Positions 25,110 through 33,470 of a DNA stretch of 64,000 nucleotides are shown here, in pieces; the stretch's first letter is position 1, and each line of letters opens with the position of its first letter. Where the stretch lies: positions 1,364,001 to 1,428,000 of the forward strand of contig NZ_WOTN01000002.1 in assembly GCF_010993745.1 (NCBI RefSeq), read 5' to 3'. The notes beneath the pieces are model-generated. The model had not been told where the DNA came from. It made no database searches and saw only the letters and a program-made list of their open reading frames with translations. A program made the position numbers and the translations under genes. The stretch is from Fodinicola acaciae (GTDB taxonomy: Bacteria; Actinomycetota; Actinomycetes; Mycobacteriales; HKI-0501).

Positions 25110-26267
25110 ATGTCACTGGTCAGCGATCCGGTCACCCCGATCGAGGTGCCGCGCGGACTGAAGAACGTCGTCGTGACCGAGACCCAGCTCGGCGACGTGC
25201 GTGGCGGTGAGGGTTTCTACCACTACCGCCAGTATTCGGCGATCGAACTCGCCGAACGAAAATCGTTGGAGGACGTGTGGTATCTGTTCACGTACGGACA
25301 GTTGCCAGACAGTCGGCAGCTCGCGGAGTTTCGTACGACCGTCGCACCGCTGCGGCGGCTGCCCGACGAGGTGCGATCAGTGCTGCGCTCGATCGCGCTC
25401 GCTGGCGCGACCTTCCAGCCGCTTGCCGGCCTGCGTACGGCATTGTCGCTGATCGGCGCGGCGCGCGGCCTGAAACCGGTCTATGACCTCGATCCGGCGC
25501 AGCGGCAGGCGGACGCGCTGCTGGTGAGCGCCGTCACACCGACGGTTTTGGCCGCGTTGTACCGGATCCGCCAGGGACAGGAGCCGGTCGAGCCGCGGGA
25601 GGATCTGTCAGCGGCGGCAAACTGGCTCTACATGGTCAGCGCAGCGGTGCCGGACGACCGTAAGGTCGAGGCGATCGAGCGATATCTGGTGTCGACCGTC
25701 GACCACGGTTTCAACGCGTCCACCTTCACCGCGCGAGTGGTGGCCTCGACCGGCGCGGACGTGGTGGCAGCGGTCGCCGCCGCGATCGGCTCGTTTTCCG
25801 GTCCGCTGCACGGTGGCGCGCCGGATCGCGCACTGGAGGCATTGGACGCCATCGGCACGCCGGAGCGTACGGATGCCTGGGTCCGCGCGGAAATCCTCGC
25901 CGGCCGGCGGATCATGGGGTTTGGCCACCCCGTCTACCAGACCGAGGACCCGCGCGCCAGGATGCTGCGGGGGATCGCGCAGGACCTCGGCGGCGAGCTG
26001 GTCGATTTCGCCGTACAGGTCGAGCGGCGGGTCATCGCGGTGCTGGCCGAGCTCAAACCTGGACGCGAACTGCCGGTGAACGTGGAGTTCTATGCCGGTG
26101 TGGTCATGGAGTTGTGCGGCCTGCCGCGATCGATGTTCACACCGACGTTCGCCGCGAGCCGGGTCATCGGCTGGTGCGCGAACATCCTGGAGCAGGCCGC
26201 CGACCGTAAGATCATCCGGCCTATCGCGCGTTACGCGGGTCCACCGGCGCCGCAGCCGGTGCGGTGA
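25110..26267 (+). CDS. Citrate synthase/2-methylcitrate synthase-like enzyme
   Basis: A 385-residue citrate-synthase-fold protein. The start region VVVTETQLGDVRGGEGFYHY matches the substrate-binding segment of this family. Catalytic segments are FSGPLHGGAPDRAL near residue 230, IMGFGHPVYQTEDPRA near 265, and ELPVNVEFYAGVVM near 325. The final segment normally has Asp (NVDFY); here it is Glu. The Arg after GFGH is replaced by Pro. Divergent citrate-synthase-like pairs of this kind also occur in streptomycetes. GGAGG lies in the leader (GACAAGGAGGCGACAC). Function is either a second (methyl)citrate synthase or a related acyl transfer. Confidence 0.88.
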   Translation: MSLVSDPVTPIEVPRGLKNVVVTETQLGDVRGGEGFYHYRQYSAIELAERKSLEDVWYLFTYGQLPDSRQLAEFRTTVAPLRRLPDEVRSVLRSIALAGATFQPLAGLRTALSLIGAARGLKPVYDLDPAQRQADALLVSAVTPTVLAALYRIRQGQEPVEPREDLSAAANWLYMVSAAVPDDRKVEAIERYLVSTVDHGFNASTFTARVVASTGADVVAAVAAAIGSFSGPLHGGAPDRALEALDAIGTPERTDAWVRAEILAGRRIMGFGHPVYQTEDPRARMLRGIAQDLGGELVDFAVQVERRVIAVLAELKPGRELPVNVEFYAGVVMELCGLPRSMFTPTFAASRVIGWCANILEQAADRKIIRPIARYAGPPAPQPVR

Positions 26268-26316
26268 TTTTTCGGCAAGCCGCAACCTGACCGGGGTCCC
26301 GACGTGTCGTATTCAT

Positions 26317-28260
26317 GTGATCGGGCTTTTCCTCATCGCCGTCGTCGCCGTGGAGGCTGCCGCCGTGGCGCGCCTGCACGGCTGGCGTGGTGCGGCGGCG
26401 GTGGTGCGACTGTCCGTGCTGATGGCTGCCGTCGTTTTCGTCGGCACGGCACTGTTGTCGTGGCCGCGGCTGCTCGGCACGCCGGCGATGTCGCTGGCAT
26501 GGCTCGCCGCGGCCGTTGGCCTGGCCGGATATTTGGCCTGGCGTAGGCAGTTTTCCCGGCCGCGCGAGCTGCCGGCAAGATTGCGCGGCTGGTATGCGCG
26601 ACTCACCTTCGCGGAGAGGTTCGGCGGCGGATTCCTGCTGCTCCTGCTGCTCGCCGAGCTGGTGTCTGCGCTGATCAGATGGCCGACCGGCATCGACGCG
26701 CTGGCGTATCACCTGCCGAGGATCGAGCACTGGCGAGTGGATCATTCGATCGCGCCGTATCCGGCCGGCATCGTCCGCCAGGTGCTTTTGGCGCCGGGTG
26801 CGGAATATCTCATGTTGGCCGTACGGTTGTTGGCAGACTCACCGCGTTATGCGGCGTTGGTCACCTGGCTGGCCACTGCTGGCACGGCGGTCGTCCTGCA
26901 TCGGGTGGCCGGTCAGCTCGGCTGCGGCCGCGCCGGCCGGATGGTCGCCGCGGTGGTCGGCTCGACCGTACCGATGTTGGTGGTGCAGGCTTCCAGCACC
27001 CTGAACGATCCGGTGCTGGCGTTTTTCCTGCTGTGCTTCGTCAGCCTGGTGTTGGAGCTGCGAAACGGCGGCGGTGGCTGGCGGCTCGCGGCGATGACCG
27101 GTCTCGCACTCGGTGCCGCTGTCGTCACCAAGACGACCGCTTTCCCTATCCTGCTGGGATTCGGTCTCTGGTGGAGCTGGCTGTTGGTCCGGCGCGGTTG
27201 GCGGGGGATTGCCGCGGGTGCGCTCGCCGGCACGCTGGTGGTGGCGATTTTGGCGCCGTTCATGGCGATGACCGCGGCCGTCTTCGGGTCACCGCTCGGC
27301 TCGGGGAGATATGTGACCGAGGCGGTCATGCGCGAGCACGATCCGCTGAACATCGCGGTGAACGTGGCGAAGTTCGCCGCCACCGAAATGGTCACGTCCA
27401 ATGCCTCGCAGCAAAACGCGGTCTGCCGTGGCGTTGACTTCATGGCGAAGACCACCGGTGTGCCGTTGGACAATCCGAAAACGGCGTTCTTCGGCGATGA
27501 CTTCAGTTGTGACTACGGACTGACGGAGATGGTCGCGCCGTCGCCGGTACAGTTCACCATGGTCGCCGCCGCGGTGGTGGCGCTGGTCTGTTTCGGACTC
27601 GCCGCTCAACGGGCGTACGCGTTGGCGGTGTTGGTGTCCGGCCTCGCGATCGGCGCGGCGTTGGCGTACCAGTCATGGATCACGCGCCTGCTCATGCCGG
27701 CGCTCGTACTGGCCGCTCCGCTCGCGCCGGTCGCGGTCAGCCGGCTCGCCGCGATGTGGCCGTGGGTCAGGGAAAACCGCGCCGCGATCGGTGGAGCGAT
27801 GGTGGTGTGTGCCGTTCTCGCCGGCACCGAAGCGGTGGTGTTCGGCGCACCTCGGCCGTTGATGGACGCGCCAGGCCTGATGTCCGGGCCGATGTCCACG
27901 CCCGCCGGCCAGATGATCTACAACGCCCCGGCCGTACGCGACGCCATCGAGCAGTTGCGCGCGACCAAGCCGAAAACCGTCGGTCTCGTCCAATATGAGA
28001 ACAGTCCGGAGTTCGCGATCTGGCAGCTGTTGGGTGCGACCGAGGACAAGGTGCGGATCGTCAACGTGCGCAGCGCGGTCCCCGGATTGCGCGCGGACGC
28101 CAGTGATGTCGACGCGGTGCTATGTGTTGCCGGCCGCGATCCCGCCGAATGCGGTGACGTGTTTCCGGCCGGTTGGCGGAAAACTGTTTACAGTACGCCG
28201 AAATCGGCCGTCGTCGCCGTGGTCGCGCTGCCGTACGGCCCCAGAGCCTCGTCGAGCTGA
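26317..28260 (+). CDS. GT-C fold membrane glycosyltransferase (GT39/ArnT-like)
   Basis: A 647-residue polytopic membrane protein with about 12 hydrophobic segments. The first long loop contains RWPTGIDALAYHLPRIEHWR near residue 130, an aspartate in the position of the GT-C catalytic DD/DE motif. Further on are LLSW, VVTKTTAFPILLGFGLWW and a large C-terminal extracytoplasmic part (AGQMIYNAPAVRDAIEQLRA ... VDAVLCVAGRDPAECGDVFP). Such enzymes transfer sugars from polyprenyl-phosphate donors at the outer membrane face. GTG 26317 was chosen at the start of the first hydrophobic segment; no good ribosome-binding site is seen. It follows the citrate synthase gene by 49 bases but is probably unrelated. 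Confidence 0.8.
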   Translation: MIGLFLIAVVAVEAAAVARLHGWRGAAAVVRLSVLMAAVVFVGTALLSWPRLLGTPAMSLAWLAAAVGLAGYLAWRRQFSRPRELPARLRGWYARLTFAERFGGGFLLLLLLAELVSALIRWPTGIDALAYHLPRIEHWRVDHSIAPYPAGIVRQVLLAPGAEYLMLAVRLLADSPRYAALVTWLATAGTAVVLHRVAGQLGCGRAGRMVAAVVGSTVPMLVVQASSTLNDPVLAFFLLCFVSLVLELRNGGGGWRLAAMTGLALGAAVVTKTTAFPILLGFGLWWSWLLVRRGWRGIAAGALAGTLVVAILAPFMAMTAAVFGSPLGSGRYVTEAVMREHDPLNIAVNVAKFAATEMVTSNASQQNAVCRGVDFMAKTTGVPLDNPKTAFFGDDFSCDYGLTEMVAPSPVQFTMVAAAVVALVCFGLAAQRAYALAVLVSGLAIGAALAYQSWITRLLMPALVLAAPLAPVAVSRLAAMWPWVRENRAAIGGAMVVCAVLAGTEAVVFGAPRPLMDAPGLMSGPMSTPAGQMIYNAPAVRDAIEQLRATKPKTVGLVQYENSPEFAIWQLLGATEDKVRIVNVRSAVPGLRADASDVDAVLCVAGRDPAECGDVFPAGWRKTVYSTPKSAVVAVVALPYGPRASSS

Positions 28261-28649
28261 TGCTGGGTTCGGTGGTCCTCACCTCGCGGTCTCGCGCCGG
28301 GGTGCGCCGCGCTGATGGATGCGCGCGACCTGACCAGCCCACCGACACCACACGCTCCAGATCACCGGCGCTGGCTGGCCGCCTGCCTACGCCTCATGCA
28401 GAGCTCCATGCCGGGCCGCACATCCGAGACCGGCCGACCATTTCCCTTCCACTTCGGAAGCGGCTACAACAACACCCAAGCGACGCCGAAGGTTTTGGAA
28501 ACCCCCGTAGAACCTCGTCGAACCTCGTCGAACTGATGCTGCGATCACCGCCATCTCGAGGCCAGTTTTCTCGCGCCTGGGTGAAAACACTTATCCACAG
28601 ATGTGTGTGGTGGCGTGGTTTTGTGGGTGTGGCCGGTATTATTGGAGGC
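28261..28649. other. Gap before HNH copy 2 with a 19-base direct repeat
   Basis: CCTCGTCGAGCTGATGCTG (28247-28265) recurs with one mismatch at 28523-28541. The second copy is preceded by a 10-base tandem duplication (AACCTCGTCG twice, 28521-28530 and overlapping the unit before it). The stretch in between holds no gene I can support and looks like insertion scar. Confidence 0.5.
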
Positions 28650-29889
28650 ATGACCACTCCTTCCGCCACCACCGCACCAGTCGGTGACCCATGGCCGGAA
28701 GAAGACCCGAACGTGCTCGCCGCGATGCTGTGCGACGCCGAACGCGAATATCGCAAGGCCGCCGCGCGGGTGTTGAATATCGTCAAGGCGATCGACCATA
28801 AAAAAGGCGCACGAGAAGCTGCAGGCCAAAACGACGCAGCAGCTGCTGGAAGATCATTTGTTGCTCTCGCAGGCCGAGGCTCGTCGCCGGGTGCAGCACG
28901 CTCGGATGTTCTGTCCCAACATGGCGCTGACCGGTGAAATGTTGGCACCAAAGCTGGACATCGCCGCCGAAGCGATGCGCCGCGGCGATCTGGCCGATTC
29001 TCAGTTGGACGCCATTCGTACGGTCATCACCAAGCTGCCGGCGCATGTGGACTATCAGCAGCGCCGCGAGGCCGAGGCGGCGATGGTCGAGGGCGCCAAG
29101 CACATGGACGCCGGCCGGCTCTACCGCCTCGGCACCCGCTTGCACGCCTACCTGGATCCCGACGGCGCCGCACCCTCAGACAAGGAAGACGCGAATCCGC
29201 GCCGCGAGTTGCATCTGCACACCGGCCGCGACGGCCGCCTCGCGTTGCGCGGCATCCTCGACGCCGAGACCGGCTCCCTGCTGCAGGAAGTGTTGTCGCC
29301 GTTGGCCAAACCAGAAGGCGAGGACGGTAAGCCCGATCCTCGGTCAGCTGCCGAGCGTAACGGTGACGCGCTGGCCGATATTCTCAATCTGGTGGCTGAT
29401 GCGGGGAAGTTGCCGATCCAGGGCGCGAAGCGGCCGCACCTGACGGTGACGATCTCGTGGGAGATGCTGCGCGACTGTCTGGGTGTGGCGCGCGCGTACG
29501 AAGGCCTGACCATCAGCCCGGAAACCGCCCGGCGCTTGGCCTGCGACGCGGACATTATTCCGGTCATCCTCAACTCCGAAGGCGTACCACTGGACGTCGG
29601 CCGCAAGGAACGGCTGGCCGGTCCAGAGTTGCGGAAAGCGTTGATCGCACGGGACAAAGGTTGTACGCGGCCCGTCCGGCACACGCGGTCGCATCACATT
29701 GTGTCGTGGGTGGATGGTGGCACCACGTGCCTGGAAAATTGCGTGTTGCTCTGCGACCGGCACCACCGCGAAATTCACCATACCGACTGGACCATACGGA
29801 TGAACAACGGCCACCCCGAGTTCATCCCACCACTCGATATGGACTACGAGCAAAAGCCGCTCCGAAATACCTATCACCTGTACGGCTGA
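28650..29889 (+). pseudogene. DUF222/13E12-type HNH endonuclease, copy 2, frameshifted
   Basis: The N-terminus starts at ATG 28650 (MTTPSATTAPVGDPWPEEDP) and runs to an A6 tract at 28800-28805. Removing one A restores the frame into KKAHEKLQAKTTQQLLEDHL. From there DUF222 is intact through AEARRRVQHARMFCPNMALT, RELHLHTGRDGRLALRGILD and KLPIQGAKRPHLTVTISWEM. In the HNH domain the first cysteine pair is damaged: RDKGCTRPVRHTRSHHIV lacks the residues that copy 1 has between its two cysteines (CAMIGC). HH, GG and the CVLLCDRHH part remain. The last about 100 residues and the sequence after the stop (ACCGAACAGGTGGACC) are close to copy 1. Probably inactive. Confidence 0.8.
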
Positions 29890-30075
29890 ACCGAACAGGT
29901 GGACCACCAACCAACCACACAAACGCTCGCTCCTCGCCCAGCAACCCAGAAAGCCGGGACGAGGAACAAGCGCGTCGATCAACGACGAAGAAGATCGAGA
30001 TGTACCGGAGACCTCGTGGCCAGCGCAGCGGTGGCGGGGCGGTCGATTCGACCGACGCGCAGTCAACGGCCCCAG

Positions 30076-30603
30076 CTAAAGCCGTTTCAGGGACCGGTGC
30101 TCCTGTGCCAGATAGCGGTAAACCTCCGCATTGACCGAGATCCGCTGCCGGTCGGCTTCGGACAGCTCACGGACCACGCGCGCCGGCGTGCCGACCACCA
30201 GCGAGCCGGCCGGGATCCGTGTGTTCTCCAGTACGGTCGCGCCGGCGGCGATGATCGAGAAGGCGCCGACGACCGTGCCGTTGAGCAACGTCGCCGACAT
30301 TCCGACCAGTACGTCATCCTCCACTGTGGACCCGTGGATGACGACGTTGTGACCGACCGAAACCCGATCGCCGACGCGCGTCGGAAAACCCGGATCGGCA
30401 TGCAGCACACTGTGATCCTGGATGTTGGTCTGCGCACCGATGACGATTTCGGTGGTGTCCGCGCGGATCGTGGTGCCATACCAGATGCTCGACTCGGTGC
30501 CGATGCGCACGTCACCGATGATCCGGCAACCGGCGGCCAGAAACGCGCCGTCGTCGATGTGCGGCCGCCGGTCGCCGATCGCGGCCAGGAACGGTTCGGT
30601 CAC
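30076..30603 (-). CDS. Gamma-carbonic anhydrase-family (left-handed beta-helix) protein
   Basis: A 175-residue hexapeptide-repeat protein. Repeats run from FLAAGCRIIGDVRIGTESSI through TNIQDHSVLHADPG, GDRVSVGHNVVIHGSTVEDD and VLVGMSATLLNGTVV. The His residues in QDHSVLH, VGHNVVIHG match the zinc ligands of gamma-class carbonic anhydrases (YrdA/CaiE/PaaY-like). The C-terminus ELSEADRQRISVNAEVYRYL is an amphipathic helix, normal for the family. Members are carbonic anhydrases or thioesterases (PaaY hydrolyses CoA thioesters). It starts with GTG 30603 and is divergent by 36 bases from a crotonase gene, which fits a CoA-ester role. Confidence 0.92.
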   Translation of the reverse strand: MTEPFLAAIGDRRPHIDDGAFLAAGCRIIGDVRIGTESSIWYGTTIRADTTEIVIGAQTNIQDHSVLHADPGFPTRVGDRVSVGHNVVIHGSTVEDDVLVGMSATLLNGTVVGAFSIIAAGATVLENTRIPAGSLVVGTPARVVRELSEADRQRISVNAEVYRYLAQEHRSLKRL

Positions 30604-30639
30604 GTGTCCTCCTCAGCTCTGGACGCGTACGATCCTCGC

Positions 30640-31401
30640 ATGCCAGACGCGGTGCGAGTCGAGCGGAACGGTCCGGTGACCACGGTCGTGCTTTCCCGGC
30701 CACAGGCGCGAAACGCGGTCGACGGACCGACCGCCGCCGCATTGGCGGCCGCGTTTCGTGAGTTCGACGCCGACCAGGAGGCGGCCGTCGCCGTGCTTTG
30801 GGGAGAAGGCGGCACTTTCTGCGCCGGCGCCGACCTCAAGGCGATCGGTACGCCGGCCGGCAACCAGGTGACCGACGACGGCGACGGTCCGATGGGGCCG
30901 ACCCGGATGCGGCTCGGCAAGCCGGTGATCGCCGCGATCGCCGGCCACGCGGTCGCCGGCGGCCTGGAGCTGGCCCTGTGGTGCGACCTGCGGGTGGTCG
31001 ACGAGACGGCGGTTTTCGGCGTGTTCTGCCGGCGCTGGGGTGTGCCGCTGATCGACGGCGGTACGGTCCGGCTGCCGCGGCTGATCGGCACCAGCCGGGC
31101 CATGGACATGGTGCTCACCGGTCGCGCGGTCGCCGCCGCGGAGGCTTTCCAGATGGGGCTGGCCAACCGGGTCGTGTCGGCCGGCCAGGAGCGCGCGGAG
31201 GCCGAGAAACTGGCCGCCGAGCTGGCCGCGCTGCCGCAGACCTGCCTGCGGCACGACCGGCTTTCGTTGCTGGAGCAGGAATCTTTCGACGAGCCGGCGG
31301 CGATCGTCAACGAGTTGGTGCACGGCCGGATCTCGCTGTCCGCCGAGGCGCTGGCCGGCGCCGGGCGTTTCGCCAACGGCGCCGGCCGGCACGGCGCCTA
31401 G
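30640..31401 (+). CDS. Enoyl-CoA hydratase/isomerase (crotonase family)
   Basis: A 253-residue crotonase-fold enzyme. VLSRPQARNAVDGPTAAALA is followed by the oxyanion-hole GGTFCAGADLKAIG near residue 60, IAGHAVAGGLELALWCDLRV near 105, and FCRRWGVPLIDGGTVRLPRLIG near 130. The Glu that follows GVP in true hydratases is replaced (GVPLIDGG), a feature of many EchA paralogues with other activities. ATG 30640 lies 36 bases from the divergent gamma-carbonic-anhydrase-like gene. The convergent TetR gene follows after 16 bases. Reaction not assignable. Confidence 0.9.
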   Translation: MPDAVRVERNGPVTTVVLSRPQARNAVDGPTAAALAAAFREFDADQEAAVAVLWGEGGTFCAGADLKAIGTPAGNQVTDDGDGPMGPTRMRLGKPVIAAIAGHAVAGGLELALWCDLRVVDETAVFGVFCRRWGVPLIDGGTVRLPRLIGTSRAMDMVLTGRAVAAAEAFQMGLANRVVSAGQERAEAEKLAAELAALPQTCLRHDRLSLLEQESFDEPAAIVNELVHGRISLSAEALAGAGRFANGAGRHGA

Positions 31402-31417
31402 GTCGCGTTGCGGCGGG

Positions 31418-32023
31418 TCAGCGTTTGCCATAGCCATGCAGGAAAGCGCGTACGCCGGCGTCGGACAACCGGTGGATCTCGGCCGCCGGCAACGGATCCG
31501 CACCGCGGTGCAGCCGTGACGTGGCGTCACCCGAGACCAGGTGGGTGAAATGTGACGCGGCCAGCTCGGCGTCCTCGATCTCCAGGTGACCGGCGTCGGC
31601 GATCCGGCGCAGTGCCGCCGCCAGCTCATCGCGTACGCGCAACGGCCCGCTTTCCTGCCAGGCGGCCAAAGCGGCCGGCGGAATGTGCCGCGCCTCGGCG
31701 TGCACCTGACGGACCAGCGCGAAATGTACGTCGAACTCCGGCAACGGACTGGCCCAGACCCGGGCGAACTCGATCAGGTCGGCCTCGACGTCGATGATTT
31801 TGGTGAGATAGCGGTGGATCATGCCGATGTGCGCGGCCGCGACCTGCTCGGCGCTGTCCTGGATGACCGCGTGGAACAGGGTCGCCTTGTCGCCGAACTG
31901 GTTGTAGATCGTACGCGTCGACACGCCGCCGGCCTTTGCCAGCGCCTCGATGCTGGCACGCGTGTAGCCGTCACGCGCGAACACGGTGAGCGCACCGTCG
32001 AGCAGGTCACGACGCTTGTCCAT
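31418..32023 (-). CDS. TetR/AcrR-family repressor of the adjacent exporter
   Basis: A 201-residue regulator. The HTH is at residues about 5-50: RRDLLDGALTVFARDGYTRA, then SIEALAKAGGVSTRTIYNQFGDKATLF. The C-terminal region is of the TetR_C_7/AefR-like type (SLPEF.VHFALVRQVHAEARHI, ending HRLSDAGVRAFLHGYGKR). ATG 32023 was chosen because the HTH begins immediately after it; the upstream open frame lacks homology. It is divergent from a DHA2 exporter with two palindromes between, which makes it the likely local repressor. Confidence 0.92.
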   Translation of the reverse strand: MDKRRDLLDGALTVFARDGYTRASIEALAKAGGVSTRTIYNQFGDKATLFHAVIQDSAEQVAAAHIGMIHRYLTKIIDVEADLIEFARVWASPLPEFDVHFALVRQVHAEARHIPPAALAAWQESGPLRVRDELAAALRRIADAGHLEIEDAELAASHFTHLVSGDATSRLHRGADPLPAAEIHRLSDAGVRAFLHGYGKR

Positions 32024-32040
32024 GCCACCATCCTTGCAGG

Positions 32041-32077
32041 TGCAATGTTCATTGCATAATGTGCAGCGATCATTGTA
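32041..32077. promoter_or_regulatory. Two tandem TetR operators over the exporter promoter
   Basis: TGCAATGTTCATTGCA (32041-32056) has perfect seven-base arms. TGCAGCGATCATTGTA (32062-32077) is a weaker copy with its centre 21 bases away, two helical turns. They overlap a promoter TTGCAT (32052-32057), 18 bases, TACGCT (32076-32081). The GTG at 32088 lies seven bases after the -10 box, so the exporter mRNA may be leaderless. Confidence 0.7.
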
Positions 32078-32087
32078 CGCTGCCGAC

Positions 32088-33470
32088 GTGATGACACAGG
32101 TGAGGACGGACCAGCCAGCGGTGGACTGGTCGTTGTGGCGCTTATGCTGGGTGGTTGTTTTCGGCGCGTTCGCGGCACATCTGGATGGTTCGCTGGTCAA
32201 CATCGGGTTGGACGTGATCGGTCGCGACCTGCGCGCCGGGCTTGGCGCGGTGCAGTGGGTCGCGAGTGGCTATCTGCTCGCGCTGGCGGTCTCGCTGCCG
32301 CTGACCAACTGGCTGAGCCGGCGGGTCGGCGCCGGCCGGCTCTGGCTGGTCGCGCTCGCCGCCTTCACCGTCGCGTCCGTCCTGTGTGCCGCCGCGCCGA
32401 CGGTCGAGCTGCTGATCGGCCTGCGGGTCGTGCAGGGACTGGCCGGCGGCCTGTTGCTGCCGGCCGGCCAGACGATCCTCGGCAGGGCCGTCGGTCCGGC
32501 GCGGCTCGGCCGGGTGATGGCCACCACCGGCATCGTCGTGTCGCTGGCGCCGGCGCTGGGGCCGGTGATCGGTGGCCTGATGTTGCACTCGCTGTCGTGG
32601 CGCTGGCTTTTCGCGATCAACCTGCCGATCGGCCTGATCGGACTGGTCCTCGGCCTCCGGTACGTCCCGCGTGGCGAGCCGGAGCCGCCCCGCCGGCTCG
32701 ACTGGCCAGGTCTTTTGCTGATCAGCGCTGGACTTCCGTTGATCGTCTACGGACTCACCGAGGTCGACGGCGGCTGGCCGCTCCTGCTCGCCGGCGCGGT
32801 TTTGCTTGTCAGCTTTGTGATCCTGGCGCTGCGCAGGAAACATCCGCTGCTGGACCTGCGGCTCTATCGCAACCGGGTGTACGCGGCGGCCAGCCTCGCG
32901 TCCGCCGCGACCGGCCTGCTGATGTTTGGCACCGCGCTGCTTTTCCCGCTGTACTTCCAGATCGCCTATCACGACGGCGTGCTGGAAACCGGTCTGCGGC
33001 TGTTCACGCTCGGCGGTGGCACCGCCGCCTGCCTGCCGCTCGTCGGCCGGTTGATCGACCGGTACGGCGGTGGTGCCGTCTCGCTTTTCGGTTGCGGCTG
33101 CGTGCTGGTCGTCAGCCTGCCGTTCGCCTTCCTCGGTACGGCCCTGAATCCGCTCGCCGTGTTGGTCCTTTTGGTGCTCCTTGGCGGGTCTCTGGCCTTC
33201 GCCGCGGTGCCGACCAGCACCGCGGCATACAAGACCGTACGCTCCGACCAGCTGCCAGATGCCACCACGCAGGTCAACATCGTGATGCGGATCGGCGGCG
33301 CGCTCGGTGCCGCGCTGTTCGCCGTCACGCTCGCTCGCGGTCTCGCCGGCGGCGCCGACGCCGCCTTCCGCGGCGCGTTCACGGTGATGGCGGTGGCGGC
33401 AGCGGTGGCGGTCGCGTCGGCCTTCTGGGTCTGGAGCGAGCTACGCCGGCCGCAGCAGGTCGAGGTCTGA
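32088..33470 (+). CDS. DHA2-family MFS exporter (EmrB/QacA-type)
   Basis: A transporter of about 460 residues. Membrane segments and signatures include FAAHLDGSLVNIGLDVIGRD (motif D1-like, LDxxxVN), VGAGRLWLVALAAFTVASVL, RVVQGLAGGLLLPAGQTILG and LAPALGPVIGGLMLHSLSWRW, the DHA2 motif C. It should export toxic small molecules by proton antiport. Two start codons are adjacent, GTG 32088 and ATG 32091; the promoter geometry favours a leaderless start there. The divergent TetR and its two operators imply substrate-induced expression. The end overlaps a convergent nucleotidyltransferase gene by 30 bases. Confidence 0.92.
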   Translation: MMTQVRTDQPAVDWSLWRLCWVVVFGAFAAHLDGSLVNIGLDVIGRDLRAGLGAVQWVASGYLLALAVSLPLTNWLSRRVGAGRLWLVALAAFTVASVLCAAAPTVELLIGLRVVQGLAGGLLLPAGQTILGRAVGPARLGRVMATTGIVVSLAPALGPVIGGLMLHSLSWRWLFAINLPIGLIGLVLGLRYVPRGEPEPPRRLDWPGLLLISAGLPLIVYGLTEVDGGWPLLLAGAVLLVSFVILALRRKHPLLDLRLYRNRVYAAASLASAATGLLMFGTALLFPLYFQIAYHDGVLETGLRLFTLGGGTAACLPLVGRLIDRYGGGAVSLFGCGCVLVVSLPFAFLGTALNPLAVLVLLVLLGGSLAFAAVPTSTAAYKTVRSDQLPDATTQVNIVMRIGGALGAALFAVTLARGLAGGADAAFRGAFTVMAVAAAVAVASAFWVWSELRRPQQVEV

